Source of the DNA: Halonotius roseus
GTDB lineage: Archaea; Halobacteriota; Halobacteria; Halobacteriales; Haloferacaceae
Direction: 5' to 3'
DNA: 64,000 nucleotides
Assembly (NCBI RefSeq): GCF_006861655.1
Contig: NZ_SESI01000003.1
Coordinates: forward strand, 62,001 to 126,000
A model generated the notes under the pieces. That model saw nothing but the letters and a program-made list of their open reading frames with translations. It made no database searches and was not told where the DNA came from. Position numbers and translations under genes: made by a program. This document shows positions 1 through 9,185 of the stretch, piece by piece (the stretch's first letter is position 1; each line of letters starts with the position of its first letter).

Positions 1-1288
1 CGGCTTCGACATCGCCCATCGCTTCGAGGTGGGTGCCACCCTTGATGAGAACCCCGTTGCGTGCCGCGCTCGTCAGCCCGGAGACGACCGAGACGGGCGT
101 CGAGATGACAAAGGCACAGGGGCAGGCGATCACGAGCAGCGTCAGCCCGCGGACGAACCACTCGGTGAATGGGCCACCCACAACGAGCGGCGGGACGGTC
201 ATCGTTAGCAACGCGGCGGCGACGACGATCGGCGTGTAGACCGCCGCAAAGCGGTCGACAAACTGCTCGGTGTCGGTCTGCTCGCCCTCGGCGGCCTCAA
301 CGAGATCGATCACGCGGGCGATCGTCGAATCGCTGGCCGCCGCCGTCGCCTCGATCTCGATGTAGCCAGCCTCGGTGAGACTGCCCGCATACACCTCGTC
401 GCCCGCTCCCTTGTCGGCAGGGACGCTTTCGCCGGTGATCGGCGACTCGTCGATCGCGCTGTCGCCCTCGCGGATGACGCCGTCGACAGGGATCTTCTCG
501 CCGGGGCGGACGATCACGCGGTCGCCGACTTCGACGGCCTCGGCGGCAACGACCTGCTCCTCGCCATCCCGCCGGACAGTCGCCGTTTCGGGTGAGAGTG
601 CCATCAACTCACGGAGCGATCCGCGGGCTCGATCCATCGAATATGTTTCCAGCAACTCGGCGATGCTGAACAGCACCGCCAGCGTCGCCGCCTCGAACGG
701 GAGGTTGACCGCGATCGCGCCGAGGATCCCGGCGGTCATCAGCAGGTCGATATCGAGGCTCAGATTCCGGGCGGAGTAGTAGCCGTTCCGCAGGATCGTC
801 GTCCCCGGCACCGCGGCGGCAACGACGTAGGCGACCCAGTCGAGGCCGATGTCAGTACCGAGCACCGTCGTCAGCGTCGGATTCAGTTCCGGGACGGCCC
901 ATTCGAGGCTGATCCCGACGAGCAGAAGGGTACCGCCGACAGCGGTTTTGATCGCTCGGCTGCTCGTCCAGACCGCCGTCGAATCGTGTGGTTCGTCGCC
1001 GTCTTCGATCTCGTAGCCGGCGGCGGCGACCCGTTTGCGGATCGCCTCGGGATCGGTTCGGTCGGGATCGTAGCCGACGACAAGCGTCCCCGAGGCCGTT
1101 CGGGGGTCGATGTCGGTAACGCCGTCGAGTTTCGCAACGCTCGACTCAACCTTGGTGGCACAGGAGGCACAGTCCATCGACGGCACCGACAGCGAGAGGG
1201 TCGCGCGGTCGCTGTCGGCGGTATCCAAATCGCGCTTGGCCGAATCCGGTGGCCCCGACGGCTCTGAATCCGACGTGTGGTCGCTCAT
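1..1288 (-). CDS. Heavy-metal translocating P-type ATPase (Zn/Cd type likely), 3' part missing
   Basis: About 429 N-terminal residues of a P1B-type ATPase that exports metal ions across the cytoplasmic membrane. The start is the ATG read leftward from 1288. An HMA metal-binding domain carries MDCASC (Cys40, Cys43); membrane segments, the actuator motif TGES and the intramembrane metal site CPC (in IACPCAF) follow. The gene runs off the window just after LEAMGDVEA, so the phosphorylation motif DKTGT lies outside. The MDCASC form and the ELLE-x-YS segment before the actuator suggest the ZntA/CadA branch rather than copper, but this is not certain. A T/A-rich TATA-like stretch lies about 30 bp upstream. 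It is divergent from the next gene. Confidence 0.9.
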   Translation of the reverse strand, partial: MSDHTSDSEPSGPPDSAKRDLDTADSDRATLSLSVPSMDCASCATKVESSVAKLDGVTDIDPRTASGTLVVGYDPDRTDPEAIRKRVAAAGYEIEDGDEPHDSTAVWTSSRAIKTAVGGTLLLVGISLEWAVPELNPTLTTVLGTDIGLDWVAYVVAAAVPGTTILRNGYYSARNLSLDIDLLMTAGILGAIAVNLPFEAATLAVLFSIAELLETYSMDRARGSLRELMALSPETATVRRDGEEQVVAAEAVEVGDRVIVRPGEKIPVDGVIREGDSAIDESPITGESVPADKGAGDEVYAGSLTEAGYIEIEATAAASDSTIARVIDLVEAAEGEQTDTEQFVDRFAAVYTPIVVAAALLTMTVPPLVVGGPFTEWFVRGLTLLVIACPCAFVISTPVSVVSGLTSAARNGVLIKGGTHLEAMGDVEA

Positions 1289-1302
1289 TATGTGGGGGTA
1301 GT

Positions 1303-1321
1303 CGCTCGATGATTATTAACT
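1303..1321 (-). promoter_or_regulatory. Probable TATA-type promoter of the P-type ATPase
   Basis: Read leftward, the sequence GAGTTAATAATCATCG lies about 20 to 35 bp upstream of the ATPase start. It is the only A/T-rich stretch before the start and sits at the distance expected for a leaderless haloarchaeal transcript. This is a position and composition argument only. Confidence 0.4.
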
Positions 1322-1453
1322 CAACTGCTAAATAGCGCGATTGTTACTAGAAAGATTGGTTGTCACGGTGGCAGCGTTAACAACTAAGGGCACAGGAACG
1401 GTCGGACACCGACGGAACCGCGTGCTTTTGAGAGTCGACCGCCTCCAGACGGT

Positions 1454-1819
1454 ATGACAAACTGGCGTGCGGTCGGTATCGGCTTCGTCGTGCTGTTCGT
1501 TGCGGGCGCGCTGGCGACAGCCCTCCCCGTGATCGGCCACATCGGCGCGGGCCTCATCGGCGGCTTTGCGGCCGGCTACGTCGCCGGCGGCGGGCTCACC
1601 AGCGGCGCGTGGCATGGCCTGCTGGCCGGCGCGATCGGGGGTATCGCGGTCGCTACCGTCTTTGCGCTTGTCGTTGGCGTGCTTGGCGTCGCCGTCGGCG
1701 GCCCCTTCGGCGGGGCGGTCGGATTCGGTGGCATCCTCCTCGTCGGCGGGGGTATCGCGCTGCTGCTGGCGATCGACAGCGCGATCGCCGGCGCGGTCGG
1801 CGCGCTCATAGCCGACTAA
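1454..1819 (+). CDS. Small glycine/alanine-rich membrane protein (DUF5518-like)
   Basis: A 121-residue integral membrane protein with about four hydrophobic segments, rich in Gly and Ala (for example [13 protein letters not shown]), and almost no charged residues. This pattern matches the haloarchaeal DUF5518 family, whose function is unknown. Its last 4 bases overlap the end of the convergent tsr3 gene. Family naming is from memory of the pattern. Confidence 0.7.
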   Translation: MTNWRAVGIGFVVLFVAGALATALPVIGHIGAGLIGGFAAGYVAGGGLTSGAWHGLLAGAIGGIAVATVFALVVGVLGVAVGGPFGGAVGFGGILLVGGGIALLLAIDSAIAGAVGALIAD

Positions 1820-2325
1820 TCGGCGTCGCCGCGGTCAAGATACTCCTGTTGGACGGCGACGACCTCGCTGGAATCAGCGCAGTCGGCGTACCGTTGGAGA
1901 GGTTCGGCGTTGAGTTCGAGAAAGGTCTCCCCCCAGGTGAACTTGCTCAGGATCGCCTCGGCCTGCTCGGGCTCACCGAAGATGACGAGCGCGGCCGCGA
2001 GGGCTTCGACCGTCGTCAGCTCCATCGGTCGCCCGAAGTTGACGGGGTTGGCGGCGACAAGGTAAGGCAGCGCGCGGTGGTCGCCGGCCAGCGAGAAGCG
2101 GGCTTCGCCGGCGGATTCCCACGAGCAATCGAGGGCGACGAGCGCGCCGCCGTCGGCCGGGCGGTCGGCCGGCGAGAGCGCCTGCTCGGCGTGGGGGTTG
2201 AGCACGACGCCGTACGGCGTCTCGCTGTGGCTTCGGTGAAGCGTCGCCAGATCGAATTTTGCCAGCTTGCGGGCGGTGCATTTCTCGGGGTCATCGTCGC
2301 CCGCATACCGGATATGTAGCTCCAC
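1816..2325 (-). CDS. tsr3: 16S rRNA aminocarboxypropyltransferase Tsr3
   Basis: A 169-residue protein of the Tsr3 (DUF367/RLI-associated) family. It transfers the aminocarboxypropyl group of S-adenosylmethionine to a hypermodified uridine of small-subunit rRNA. Conserved stretches seen in order are [10 protein letters not shown] near the N terminus, [28 protein letters not shown] and FLELN near the C terminus. Length is normal for archaeal Tsr3. It ends in a 4-bp convergent overlap with the small membrane protein gene and diverges from the SnoaL-like gene at 2423. Confidence 0.9.
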   Translation of the reverse strand: MELHIRYAGDDDPEKCTARKLAKFDLATLHRSHSETPYGVVLNPHAEQALSPADRPADGGALVALDCSWESAGEARFSLAGDHRALPYLVAANPVNFGRPMELTTVEALAAALVIFGEPEQAEAILSKFTWGETFLELNAEPLQRYADCADSSEVVAVQQEYLDRGDAD

Positions 2326-2422
2326 GACTGGCTGTCGGTTTGGCGGCGATCAGCAAAAACACCGTGTTCGCGGGGCGTCACAAAACCGGCACTGATCTGA
2401 GGCTGCCGCACGAAGGGGGCGT

Positions 2423-2749
2423 ATGGATCGAGACAGTCGCGTGCGAGCCTACTACCGGCGGCTCGACGACGCTGCGTACGCGGAGCTGGAATCGCTGCTG
2501 CATCCCGAGTTCGTCCAGCGGCGGCCTGACCGCACCTTCGATGGCCGGGCGGCGTTCCTGGAGTTCATGCGCTCGGAGCGACCGGTGACCGATACCCGCC
2601 ACGATATCACGACCATCTGTGCCTCCAGGGGTGGGCGGGCGGCCAGCGGCACGCTCCGAGACAGCGACGGCAACGAGCTGTTTGCGTTCATCGACGTGTT
2701 CAAATTCGGTTCCGACGGCCGGATCACCCACCTGACAACCTACGTCTGA
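2423..2749 (+). CDS. SnoaL/NTF2-like protein
   Basis: A 108-residue single-domain protein with the NTF2-like pattern: an N-terminal helix (VRAYYRRLDDAAYAELESLL), HPEFVQRRPDRTFDGRAAFLEFM, then beta strands ending DVFKFGSDGRITHLTTYV. Members of this fold act as small cyclases, isomerases or ligand binders; the substrate cannot be read from sequence. It stands alone, divergent from tsr3, in a 97-bp shared promoter region. Confidence 0.75.
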   Translation: MDRDSRVRAYYRRLDDAAYAELESLLHPEFVQRRPDRTFDGRAAFLEFMRSERPVTDTRHDITTICASRGGRAASGTLRDSDGNELFAFIDVFKFGSDGRITHLTTYV

Positions 2750-2874
2750 TACGGTTTGTTGTAGGAAGTTACCGCTCGACCGCCGACCGGTGGGCGGTCG
2801 AGGCGGTAACCGTCTACAGTAAACAGTATAACCGAAACGGGCGATTTATTCGCCCCGACCACCTCCGGCCGCGC

Positions 2875-3354
2875 ATGCAGGTTAGCTCCAGACACCACCT
2901 CCGCAGTGATGCGATCGACGACCTCACCGCGTCGCTGGCGGACTCCCTCGGGGTCGACATCGAGGGCGACACCTTCGAACTCGTCGAGCTCGACGGCACC
3001 GAATTCGATATCGTCCTCGTTGACGGCGAGAAGCTGGTCGCCTACGTTGACGACGAGCCGTTTCTCACCGTCGAGGGGGCCAACGAGTTCCCGCCACAGC
3101 GCGGGCTCGTGACCGTCGACGCCGGCGCGATCGAGTTCGTCTCCAACGGCGCGGACGTGATGCGGCCGGGGATCGTCGAGGTCGACGACGGGATCACCGC
3201 GGGCGATCTGGTCGCCATCGCCGAAGAAACACACGGGAAGGTACTCGCCATCGGCCGGGCACAGACCGACAGCGACGACATGCTCGGCGACTCCGGGAAG
3301 GTCGTCAGCTCGATCCACCACGTCGGCGACGACCTCTATGAGTTTTCCGTCTAA
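2875..3354 (+). CDS. PUA-domain RNA-binding protein
   Basis: A 159-residue protein with an N-terminal domain like archaeal MCT-1/Tma20-type proteins and a C-terminal PUA domain, roughly residues 78 to 155. The stretch RGLVTVDAGAIEFVSNGADVM followed by RPGIVEVDDGITAGD is the typical PUA core. Such proteins bind structured RNA; in archaea a link to translation or tRNA/rRNA metabolism is likely but not shown here. It stands alone, convergent with the DUF1028 gene. Confidence 0.8.
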   Translation: MQVSSRHHLRSDAIDDLTASLADSLGVDIEGDTFELVELDGTEFDIVLVDGEKLVAYVDDEPFLTVEGANEFPPQRGLVTVDAGAIEFVSNGADVMRPGIVEVDDGITAGDLVAIAEETHGKVLAIGRAQTDSDDMLGDSGKVVSSIHHVGDDLYEFSV

Positions 3355-3386
3355 GTGAAAGGGCCGCCGCGATACAGCCCTCGCTG

Positions 3387-4112
3387 TTAGAGAACGTCAG
3401 GATCGTCCGGCTCAGCGTAGGCGTCGACCGTTTGTTCATACCCCAACAGCGCGGCGTTGTACGTCGTTTCGAGATCGGCGATCGGCGACTCGCTGGCGTC
3501 GACCCGGAGATCGTTGTAGAACCGGCGGTCGTCGGTCGACTCGGTGGTGACAACACGAACGGCCGCGCTGCCAACCGTGAGCGGCCCATCGTTGTCGGCG
3601 TCGCCATCAGCGCGGCGGGTGTCGATCCCGCTGTCGGTCGCGGCCGAGAGCGCGTCGATCAACCGCTCGGCCAGCGGCTCCTCTCCGAAGGCAGCCCCGG
3701 TGTATCGATCGGCGATCGCATCGAGGGCTGTCTCGCTCGGCAGGTGCGTTCCGGCGACAGTGTAGTGATCGCCATCGCGGTCGGCGGCCGCCACGCAGTC
3801 GCGGCCGGTGGCGGTCACACTCGACGAGCGACCGACACCGTGGAGCTGTCGGCCGCGCCGCACCGACACGTCCGCAGCACCGAGCAGCACCTCGACCGCG
3901 TCGTCGATGGCAACGCCATCAGCGAGATAGCGAGTCAGGCGGTCGCCGAGGCTATCGTCGATATGGCCGCCCATCGCGGCCGCGCCGTCGGCGGAGACAA
4001 CGGGTGCGAGCGCGCCGATCCCCGGCACCGCGGCGGCCGCGGCGACCCCGAATCGGAACCGACGGTCGCCGTCGACCTGGTAGGGCTCCCGCACGCAGAG
4101 ACTGACTGTCAT
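3387..4112 (-). CDS. DUF1028 family protein (Ntn-hydrolase-like)
   Basis: A 241-residue protein matching DUF1028. It has a start VSLCVREP with an Ala-rich strand, the segment RRGRQLHGVG, a second block with HLPSETALDAIADRY, and the C-terminal DLRVDASESPIADLETTY that corresponds to the family's DLRVDDH-x-x-P-I-x-E-L motif. DUF1028 proteins are predicted N-terminal-nucleophile hydrolases, but no reaction is established. The gene is monocistronic and divergent from sepF. Confidence 0.75.
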   Translation of the reverse strand: MTVSLCVREPYQVDGDRRFRFGVAAAAAVPGIGALAPVVSADGAAAMGGHIDDSLGDRLTRYLADGVAIDDAVEVLLGAADVSVRRGRQLHGVGRSSSVTATGRDCVAAADRDGDHYTVAGTHLPSETALDAIADRYTGAAFGEEPLAERLIDALSAATDSGIDTRRADGDADNDGPLTVGSAAVRVVTTESTDDRRFYNDLRVDASESPIADLETTYNAALLGYEQTVDAYAEPDDPDVL

Positions 4113-4222
4113 ACCGATGGCTTGGGCTACAGCGACAAAACCCCACAGATCGGGGATTTTCGTGAGGTGTCAGGTGCCTGTCTGACGTAAGAACTATTGT
4201 TGAACGCCGGCTCCGATACCCT

Positions 4223-4573
4223 ATGGGTATCATGAGCAAGATCCTCGGTAGCGAGAACGGGCAGTCGGCGTCGGAGTACGTCGAGCTCGATATGAACGAT
4301 GTCTCAGGGGCTGCCGAGAGCGCGGGAATGTCAGTCAGAATCGCCGAGATCAGCGACAAACACGACGTGATCGATATCAAAGACGCCATCTACGACGGCG
4401 ATCTCGTACTCGCGGATATCACCCGCCACAGCACGAGCGACCGGACGATCGAACACATCATCGACGAGCTCCGACAGGTCACCCGCGAGGTTGACGGCGA
4501 CATCGTCCAGAAGGGTGACGACCAGCTGATCGTCACGCCGACCGGGATCGGGATCGACCGCGAAAAGCTGTAG
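4223..4573 (+). CDS. sepF: Archaeal SepF, membrane anchor of FtsZ
   Basis: A 116-residue SepF. In haloarchaea SepF anchors FtsZ1/FtsZ2 to the membrane at midcell. The N terminus MGIMSKILGS is a short amphipathic membrane-targeting segment; an acidic linker follows (YVELDMNDV), then the SepF core with RIAEISDKHDVIDIKDAIYDGD and the dimer/polymer strand DIVQKGDDQLIVTPTGIGI. A second ATG at 4232 could be the start; the upstream one is kept because it extends the anchor. No other division gene is adjacent. Convergent with the PrsW-like gene, 1 bp apart. Confidence 0.92.
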   Translation: MGIMSKILGSENGQSASEYVELDMNDVSGAAESAGMSVRIAEISDKHDVIDIKDAIYDGDLVLADITRHSTSDRTIEHIIDELRQVTREVDGDIVQKGDDQLIVTPTGIGIDREKL

Positions 4574-4574
4574 G

Positions 4575-5570
4575 TTACTGTTCGACCGCCTTGGCAGCCT
4601 CCGCGCCGTTTGTCTCCCGGTAGTGCCGTTGGTATCGCCAGAGCTTCCGCAGCAGGAACAGCCCGAAGATGCTGTCGAAGATGATGACGTAGACCAGAAA
4701 CCCACCGAGCCCCGGCAGCCCGGTGATCGAGGTAACGACGTAGGAGCCGATGCTCACCGTCGAGTTGTAGGTCGCGTGAATGACGGCCGCAAGCAGGAGG
4801 CCCTTGACGACGATCGGGCCCTTGTTTGCGGGATTGAACTTTGCTAAGCCGAGATAGTAGCCCGCGATCGAGGAGTAGATGACGTGGCCCGGCCCCGCCA
4901 GCGCACGCACCGCGGTGATGTCGCCGCCGGCAGCGACCGCGCTCAGCCCGACGGTCAGCTCGGCCAGCTCGCCGGTTTCGGAGAGCTGCCGGATGATATA
5001 CAGCGCGTTTTCGATCGTCGCAAAGCCGAGGCCCGCGACCGCACCGTACACCGCCCCATCGATGACGGCATCGAACCGAAGATCGGTGTAGGCGTACAGC
5101 CGCACCGCAAGCAGCTTGACCGTTTCCTCGCCGGGGCCAACAATCAGGAAGAAAAACAGCGGCATCCCCAACACCCCAAGCGGCTCAAAGAACTGTTGGG
5201 CCGTCGAGTTGAACACCGCCGCAAAGGTCGCAAACAAGATCGAGAGCAGAAACGTCGTCACCAGCAACGACAGCGGCTCGGCGGCGGTCACATCCGAGCG
5301 ATAGACATAGACGGCCAGCCCGGCGGCCGGCACCACCGACAACAGCGTCAACATCCCGACAGCGGGATCGCTGAGGGCGGCCAGCCCGCCGATCCCGGCG
5401 AGGATACCGAGCGCAAGGAGGACGACGACCCATTTCGCCGCCCGCGTCAGCAGCCAGTAGAGGGCGACCGCCGCCCCGTCGATCGAGGTGCGTTCCTCCC
5501 AGGAGGCGATCTCATAGAGATCCCGTGACTCCTCGGCGGCGGCCGCCACGGGCTCTTCTGTGTCGTCCAT
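4575..5570 (-). CDS. PrsW-family intramembrane metalloprotease
   Basis: A 331-residue polytopic membrane protein with about eight to nine hydrophobic segments after a short acidic cytoplasmic N terminus. The family's first catalytic motif appears as GPGEETVKLLAV, with the two adjacent glutamates expected for zinc binding. The second and third motifs are in AVYGAVAGLGFATIENALY and VIHATYNS, which supply Glu and His ligands. PrsW proteases cleave membrane proteins such as anti-sigma factors in bacteria; archaeal substrates are unknown. Monocistronic. Confidence 0.85.
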   Translation of the reverse strand: MDDTEEPVAAAAEESRDLYEIASWEERTSIDGAAVALYWLLTRAAKWVVVLLALGILAGIGGLAALSDPAVGMLTLLSVVPAAGLAVYVYRSDVTAAEPLSLLVTTFLLSILFATFAAVFNSTAQQFFEPLGVLGMPLFFFLIVGPGEETVKLLAVRLYAYTDLRFDAVIDGAVYGAVAGLGFATIENALYIIRQLSETGELAELTVGLSAVAAGGDITAVRALAGPGHVIYSSIAGYYLGLAKFNPANKGPIVVKGLLLAAVIHATYNSTVSIGSYVVTSITGLPGLGGFLVYVIIFDSIFGLFLLRKLWRYQRHYRETNGAEAAKAVEQ

Positions 5571-5651
5571 ACGGTGTGTGGGTGGTGTGGTCGTAAGGAT
5601 GCCTCGGTTGGCACAGTGCTTGCTGGCAGTCGGTGGTGGGCCGTCCGCGGT

Positions 5652-6500
5652 TCAGATGTCGTGAACCCCGGTATCGGTGATCAGTGTATCGATCAGCTCG
5701 ACCGGCGTCGCGTCGTAGGCCGGGTTCTCGATGGTGATCCCTTCGACAGGCTCAAGCATCACCTCGGAGGGATCCCGGTACTGGTTTTCAAACACGAACC
5801 CCTCCTCGATCACCTTCGCGCCGGAGCCGACGGCGACGACCGGCACATCCAGCTGGTTGGCTGTCGCCGCCAGCGGGAAGGTGCCGACGCGATTGTACAG
5901 CGTGTCGTCGACAATACAGTCTAGACCGATGACGACGCGGTCACACTCCTGGAGGAAATGGCCCATCGCGTTGTCGACGATCAGGTGCGGCTCAACGCGA
6001 TCGATCGCCGACAGCATCCGCGCTGTCCCGCGGCCGATGTATCGCGGCCGGGCTTCCATCACGTAGGCATCAAGATAGAGGCCCTCCTGGGCGGCGGTTT
6101 CGACCGCGGCCAGCGCGGTCGAGGAGAAATCGTGCGTCATGAACGTCTCGCCGTCCTCGAAGGTGTCGGCGGCGTGTTCGGCAGCCCGCCGCTTGCCGGT
6201 CTCGATGTCGTCGACGACGCGGTCGATCGTCTCGCGGGTGAGCTCCTTGGCGTCGGCGACGGTGTCGGTGACATCGACAACCGAGCGTTCGACCGCCCGC
6301 ACCGCGTTGTGGAGGGAGGCATGCGAGGGGTTGGCCCGCCGGAGCGCGCCGGCGTTGCGCTGGAGGTCGAGTTCGAACTCGTCGACGGAGGCGTACTCGC
6401 GGTCGAGCAGCTCCGACAGCGCTTCGGTCGCCTTGATGGCGATTGTCGAGGAGCTGTGGGAGTGCATCCCCTGTATCTCCTCGACGGTCTCGTTAATCAT
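5652..6500 (-). CDS. eIF-2B alpha/beta/delta-like protein
   Basis: A 282-residue protein of the eIF-2B/ribose-1,5-bisphosphate isomerase/MtnA superfamily. An N-terminal helical part (to about residue 110) precedes a Rossmann-like half with MTHDFSSTAL, YVMEARPRYIGRGTARML and the GLDCIVDDTLYNRVGTFPLA segment in which Asp and Asn line the sugar-phosphate site in relatives. It is shorter than typical archaeal ribose-1,5-bisphosphate isomerase, so the neutral name is safer. It lies downstream of the PrsW-like gene on the same strand with an 80-bp gap. Confidence 0.8.
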   Translation of the reverse strand: MINETVEEIQGMHSHSSSTIAIKATEALSELLDREYASVDEFELDLQRNAGALRRANPSHASLHNAVRAVERSVVDVTDTVADAKELTRETIDRVVDDIETGKRRAAEHAADTFEDGETFMTHDFSSTALAAVETAAQEGLYLDAYVMEARPRYIGRGTARMLSAIDRVEPHLIVDNAMGHFLQECDRVVIGLDCIVDDTLYNRVGTFPLAATANQLDVPVVAVGSGAKVIEEGFVFENQYRDPSEVMLEPVEGITIENPAYDATPVELIDTLITDTGVHDI

Positions 6501-6581
6501 ACCTCAACGTATTCGCCTCGGGCAAAATGTGTTGCGGCAGGTCGCCGTCCGGCAGGCTGCTGGTCGCCGCCGGGGACGTGC

Positions 6582-8423
6582 TCAGTAGCTCCGGGTTTTC
6601 GGCTCGTAGGTCTTCTCCTCGCCCTCAAGGATGACCGGCCGGTACCACAGCTCCGGGGAGCCATCGTTCCACGACAGCAGCGTGTGTTTCAGCCACTCGT
6701 CGTCCTTCCGCTCTTGGTGTTCGGCCCGCCAGTGTGCGCCGCGGAACTCATCGCGGGCAAGCGCGCCGACGGTGATCGCCTCGGCGAGATCCAACAGATT
6801 GCGGGTCTCGATCGTCTGCAACAGATCGGTGTTGAACGTCTGAGAGGGATCGGAGACAGCCACGTTCTCGTACTCCTCTCGTGCCTGGCGGATCTCCCGG
6901 AGGGCCTCCTTCAGGCCATTTTCCTCCCGGAAGACGTTGACCTTCGCGGTCATCGTCTCCTGGACATCGGCCCGCACCGCCGAGTGGTGGATGCCGTCGC
7001 TCTCCAACAGCTCGTCGATCCGTTGGCGAGATTGCTCGACAGTGCTGTCAAGCACGGAATCGGCGTCGGCCGATCCGCCGGCGGCGACAGCCCCGCCGTC
7101 GGCAACGGCGTCGCCCGGCGACCCCGGATCGCCGAGCTCGACTGGGCTGTCAACAGTTGCTCGCTCGAACTCGCCGCGCTGGCCGGTTTCGATCTCGGCG
7201 GGCTCCATCTCCTTGCCGGCGGCGTGGTAGCCGGCGCGCTTGCCGAAGACGATCAGCTCGGGAAGGGCGTTGCCGCCGAGACGGTTCGCGCCGTGAACTG
7301 ACGCACAGGCACACTCGCCGGCGGCGTAGAGTCCGCCGACGCAGGTTTCGCCGTTCTCGTCGGTTTCGATCCCGCCCATCGCGTAATGTTGGCCGGGTTT
7401 GACCGGCATCGGCTCCTCAAGCCCGTCGGCACCCTCGAAGTCCTCCGCAAGGTGGAGGATGTTTTCGAGGCGGTCGATGATGCGCTCCTCGCCGAGATGG
7501 CGCATGTCGAGGTGGACGTACTCGTCTTCGATCCCGCGTCCCTCGTTGACCTCGGTCAACTCGGCGCGCGAGACCACGTCACGGGAAGCCAGCTCGCCGT
7601 CGTTGTTGGCGTACCCGTGTTCGAACATGAACCGCTCGCCGTCCTTGTTGTAGAGGATGCCACCCTCACCACGAACACCCTCGGAGATGAGAACACCGGT
7701 CGACGGGAGGGTGGTGGGGTGGAACTGGATGAACTCCATGTCCTCAAGCGGGACGCCAGCGCGGTAGGCCATCGCTTGGCCGTCGCCGGTACAGGAGACG
7801 GCGTTGGTCGTGTGGTCGAACGCTTGGCCGGGGCCGCCGGTCGCAAGGATGACGCCGTCGCGGGCCTTGAAGCCAGAGACTTCGCCTGTCGCCACGTCGT
7901 AGCCGACGACGCCGTGGCAGTGGCGATCCTCCGGGCGTTCCTCGTCGGTGACCGCGAGATCAAGGACGTGCCACTCGTCGTAGACTTCGATACCTCGCTT
8001 GACGACCTGCTCGTACATCGTATGCAACAGGTGGTGGCCGGTTTCGGCACCGGCGTAGGTGGTGCGGGGGAACGAGAGCCCACCGAACGGTCGCTGGGAG
8101 ACGCGGCCATCGTCCTCACGGGAGAAGGCCATCCCCCAGTGTTCGAGCTGAATCACCTCGTAGGGGCTGTTCTGACAGAGCGTTTCGATCGCAGGGGCGT
8201 CGCCGAGATAGTCCGACCCCTTCATCGTGTCGTAGGCGTGATCCTCCCAGGAGTCGGCATCCCGGAGGGCGGCGTTGATCCCGCCTTCGGCCGCGCCCGT
8301 GTGGCTCCGCACCGGGTGGAGTTTCGAGACGATAGCGACATCCGCACCGGCCTCGTCGGCGGCGATGGCAGCCCGGAGTCCGGCCCCGCCCGCGCCGACG
8401 ACGACGACATCGTGTTCGTACAT
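6582..8423 (-). CDS. sdhA: Succinate dehydrogenase flavoprotein subunit SdhA
   Basis: A 613-residue FAD subunit of respiratory complex II, which oxidises succinate to fumarate in the TCA cycle. The N-terminal dinucleotide fold VVVGAGGAGLRAA, His41 in SHTGAAEGG (the covalent FAD histidine by homology), the substrate segment QFHPTTLPSTGVLISEGVRGEGG and GANRLGGNALPE near the middle are all present. The C-terminal domain ends with the usual THW-like region (HWRAEHQERKDDEWLKHTL). Residues about 425 to 465 form a Gly/Asp-rich insertion (GDPGSPGDAVADGG). Unusually, 762 bp separate it from sdhB. Confidence 0.96.
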   Translation of the reverse strand: MYEHDVVVVGAGGAGLRAAIAADEAGADVAIVSKLHPVRSHTGAAEGGINAALRDADSWEDHAYDTMKGSDYLGDAPAIETLCQNSPYEVIQLEHWGMAFSREDDGRVSQRPFGGLSFPRTTYAGAETGHHLLHTMYEQVVKRGIEVYDEWHVLDLAVTDEERPEDRHCHGVVGYDVATGEVSGFKARDGVILATGGPGQAFDHTTNAVSCTGDGQAMAYRAGVPLEDMEFIQFHPTTLPSTGVLISEGVRGEGGILYNKDGERFMFEHGYANNDGELASRDVVSRAELTEVNEGRGIEDEYVHLDMRHLGEERIIDRLENILHLAEDFEGADGLEEPMPVKPGQHYAMGGIETDENGETCVGGLYAAGECACASVHGANRLGGNALPELIVFGKRAGYHAAGKEMEPAEIETGQRGEFERATVDSPVELGDPGSPGDAVADGGAVAAGGSADADSVLDSTVEQSRQRIDELLESDGIHHSAVRADVQETMTAKVNVFREENGLKEALREIRQAREEYENVAVSDPSQTFNTDLLQTIETRNLLDLAEAITVGALARDEFRGAHWRAEHQERKDDEWLKHTLLSWNDGSPELWYRPVILEGEEKTYEPKTRSY

Positions 8424-9185
8424 AGTTGAGTAGTGTTGGTCTGGATACGTTGAGCGTTACCAGCAGTCTCGGGAGCACGGGCTCGGCTGCGGCCGTCTCG
8501 TCGAGCCAGCCCCGACTGTCGGCGGCCGAGCGATGGTGCTCCCAACCATAGCTATGGCAACGGGAGGCACGGAGTAAAACATTCGGATTCGACGGGGATG
8601 CTGCCGCGTTGGAACCCAGCACTGAGCGAGCGTGAAGCACCGTCAATCAGCGATCGGTAATCTGTCTATGCCACAGCATAAACCCTGTATTAGAATGAAT
8701 ATACCACATAGATGCGAAAATTATATTCTACTATTAAAATAGTGAGCTAATACGTTGCAGAATCTTTTAGTAGCTTTCGAGGCTTCGATCAAGTGGTCGT
8801 GTGCCACCCGCCACGGCCATGCCCGAGACCGTTTATTGTACCGACTCCCTCAGGCGGGTCGATCCATATCCACCGCCGTCCCGCCTTTCGAAGCGACAGT
8901 TTCCATCAGTGCTAGATCTCAGCGTGACACGACAGCTTATCGTTCAGTCACTAACTAACATTCATCAAAGAAAATAAAAACTAGTTTGCCGCGGTAATCC
9001 CGACAACGTTTACTTCATGGCGAACAGCTGGATAGATGGTCGCTTGCATTTGCAGCGGCCGGCCGACAGGATTCATTGTACCAGTCGGCGGCGGGACTAC
9101 CGGGGATTCCCGGGGGTGCCGCCGTCGTTCGGCTCACAGCCCACCAGCGGTAAGTGCGGAATGTGAAGAAACGTATCGCTGACAG
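8424..9185. other. 762-bp non-coding spacer between sdhB and sdhA
   Basis: No convincing gene lies here; the longest frame (8755-8958, plus strand) encodes a protein of unnatural composition. The part next to sdhA (8424-8640) is GC-rich. The part from about 8641 to 9010 is clearly richer in A/T than the flanking genes. It contains a leftward T-rich run (8967-8980) and an A/T-rich segment near 8710-8745 that could be a leftward promoter. Two related segments of about 50 bp, ending in TTTATTGTACC at 8832 and TTCATTGTACC at 9072, are spaced exactly 240 bp apart. Confidence 0.7.
8967..8980 (-). terminator. Possible T-rich terminator after sdhCDB
   Basis: Read leftward, the sequence is TTTTTATTTTCTT, about 205 bp past the sdhB stop. 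T-rich runs are the usual archaeal termination signal. If it works, sdhCDB and sdhA are separate transcripts. Confidence 0.35.

Noticed and set aside
3432-4190. A long plus-strand frame opposite the DUF1028 gene
   Set aside because: It is the antisense shadow of a family-conserved gene.
5958-7301. A 447-residue open frame antisense to sdhA and the eIF-2B-like gene
   Set aside because: It lies opposite well-conserved genes and results from the GC-rich codon usage of the true strand; the same applies to long antisense frames at 7386-8429 and 19752-20537.
8755-8958. A 67-residue frame in the sdh spacer
   Set aside because: Composition is not protein-like and there is no promoter or neighbouring partner.
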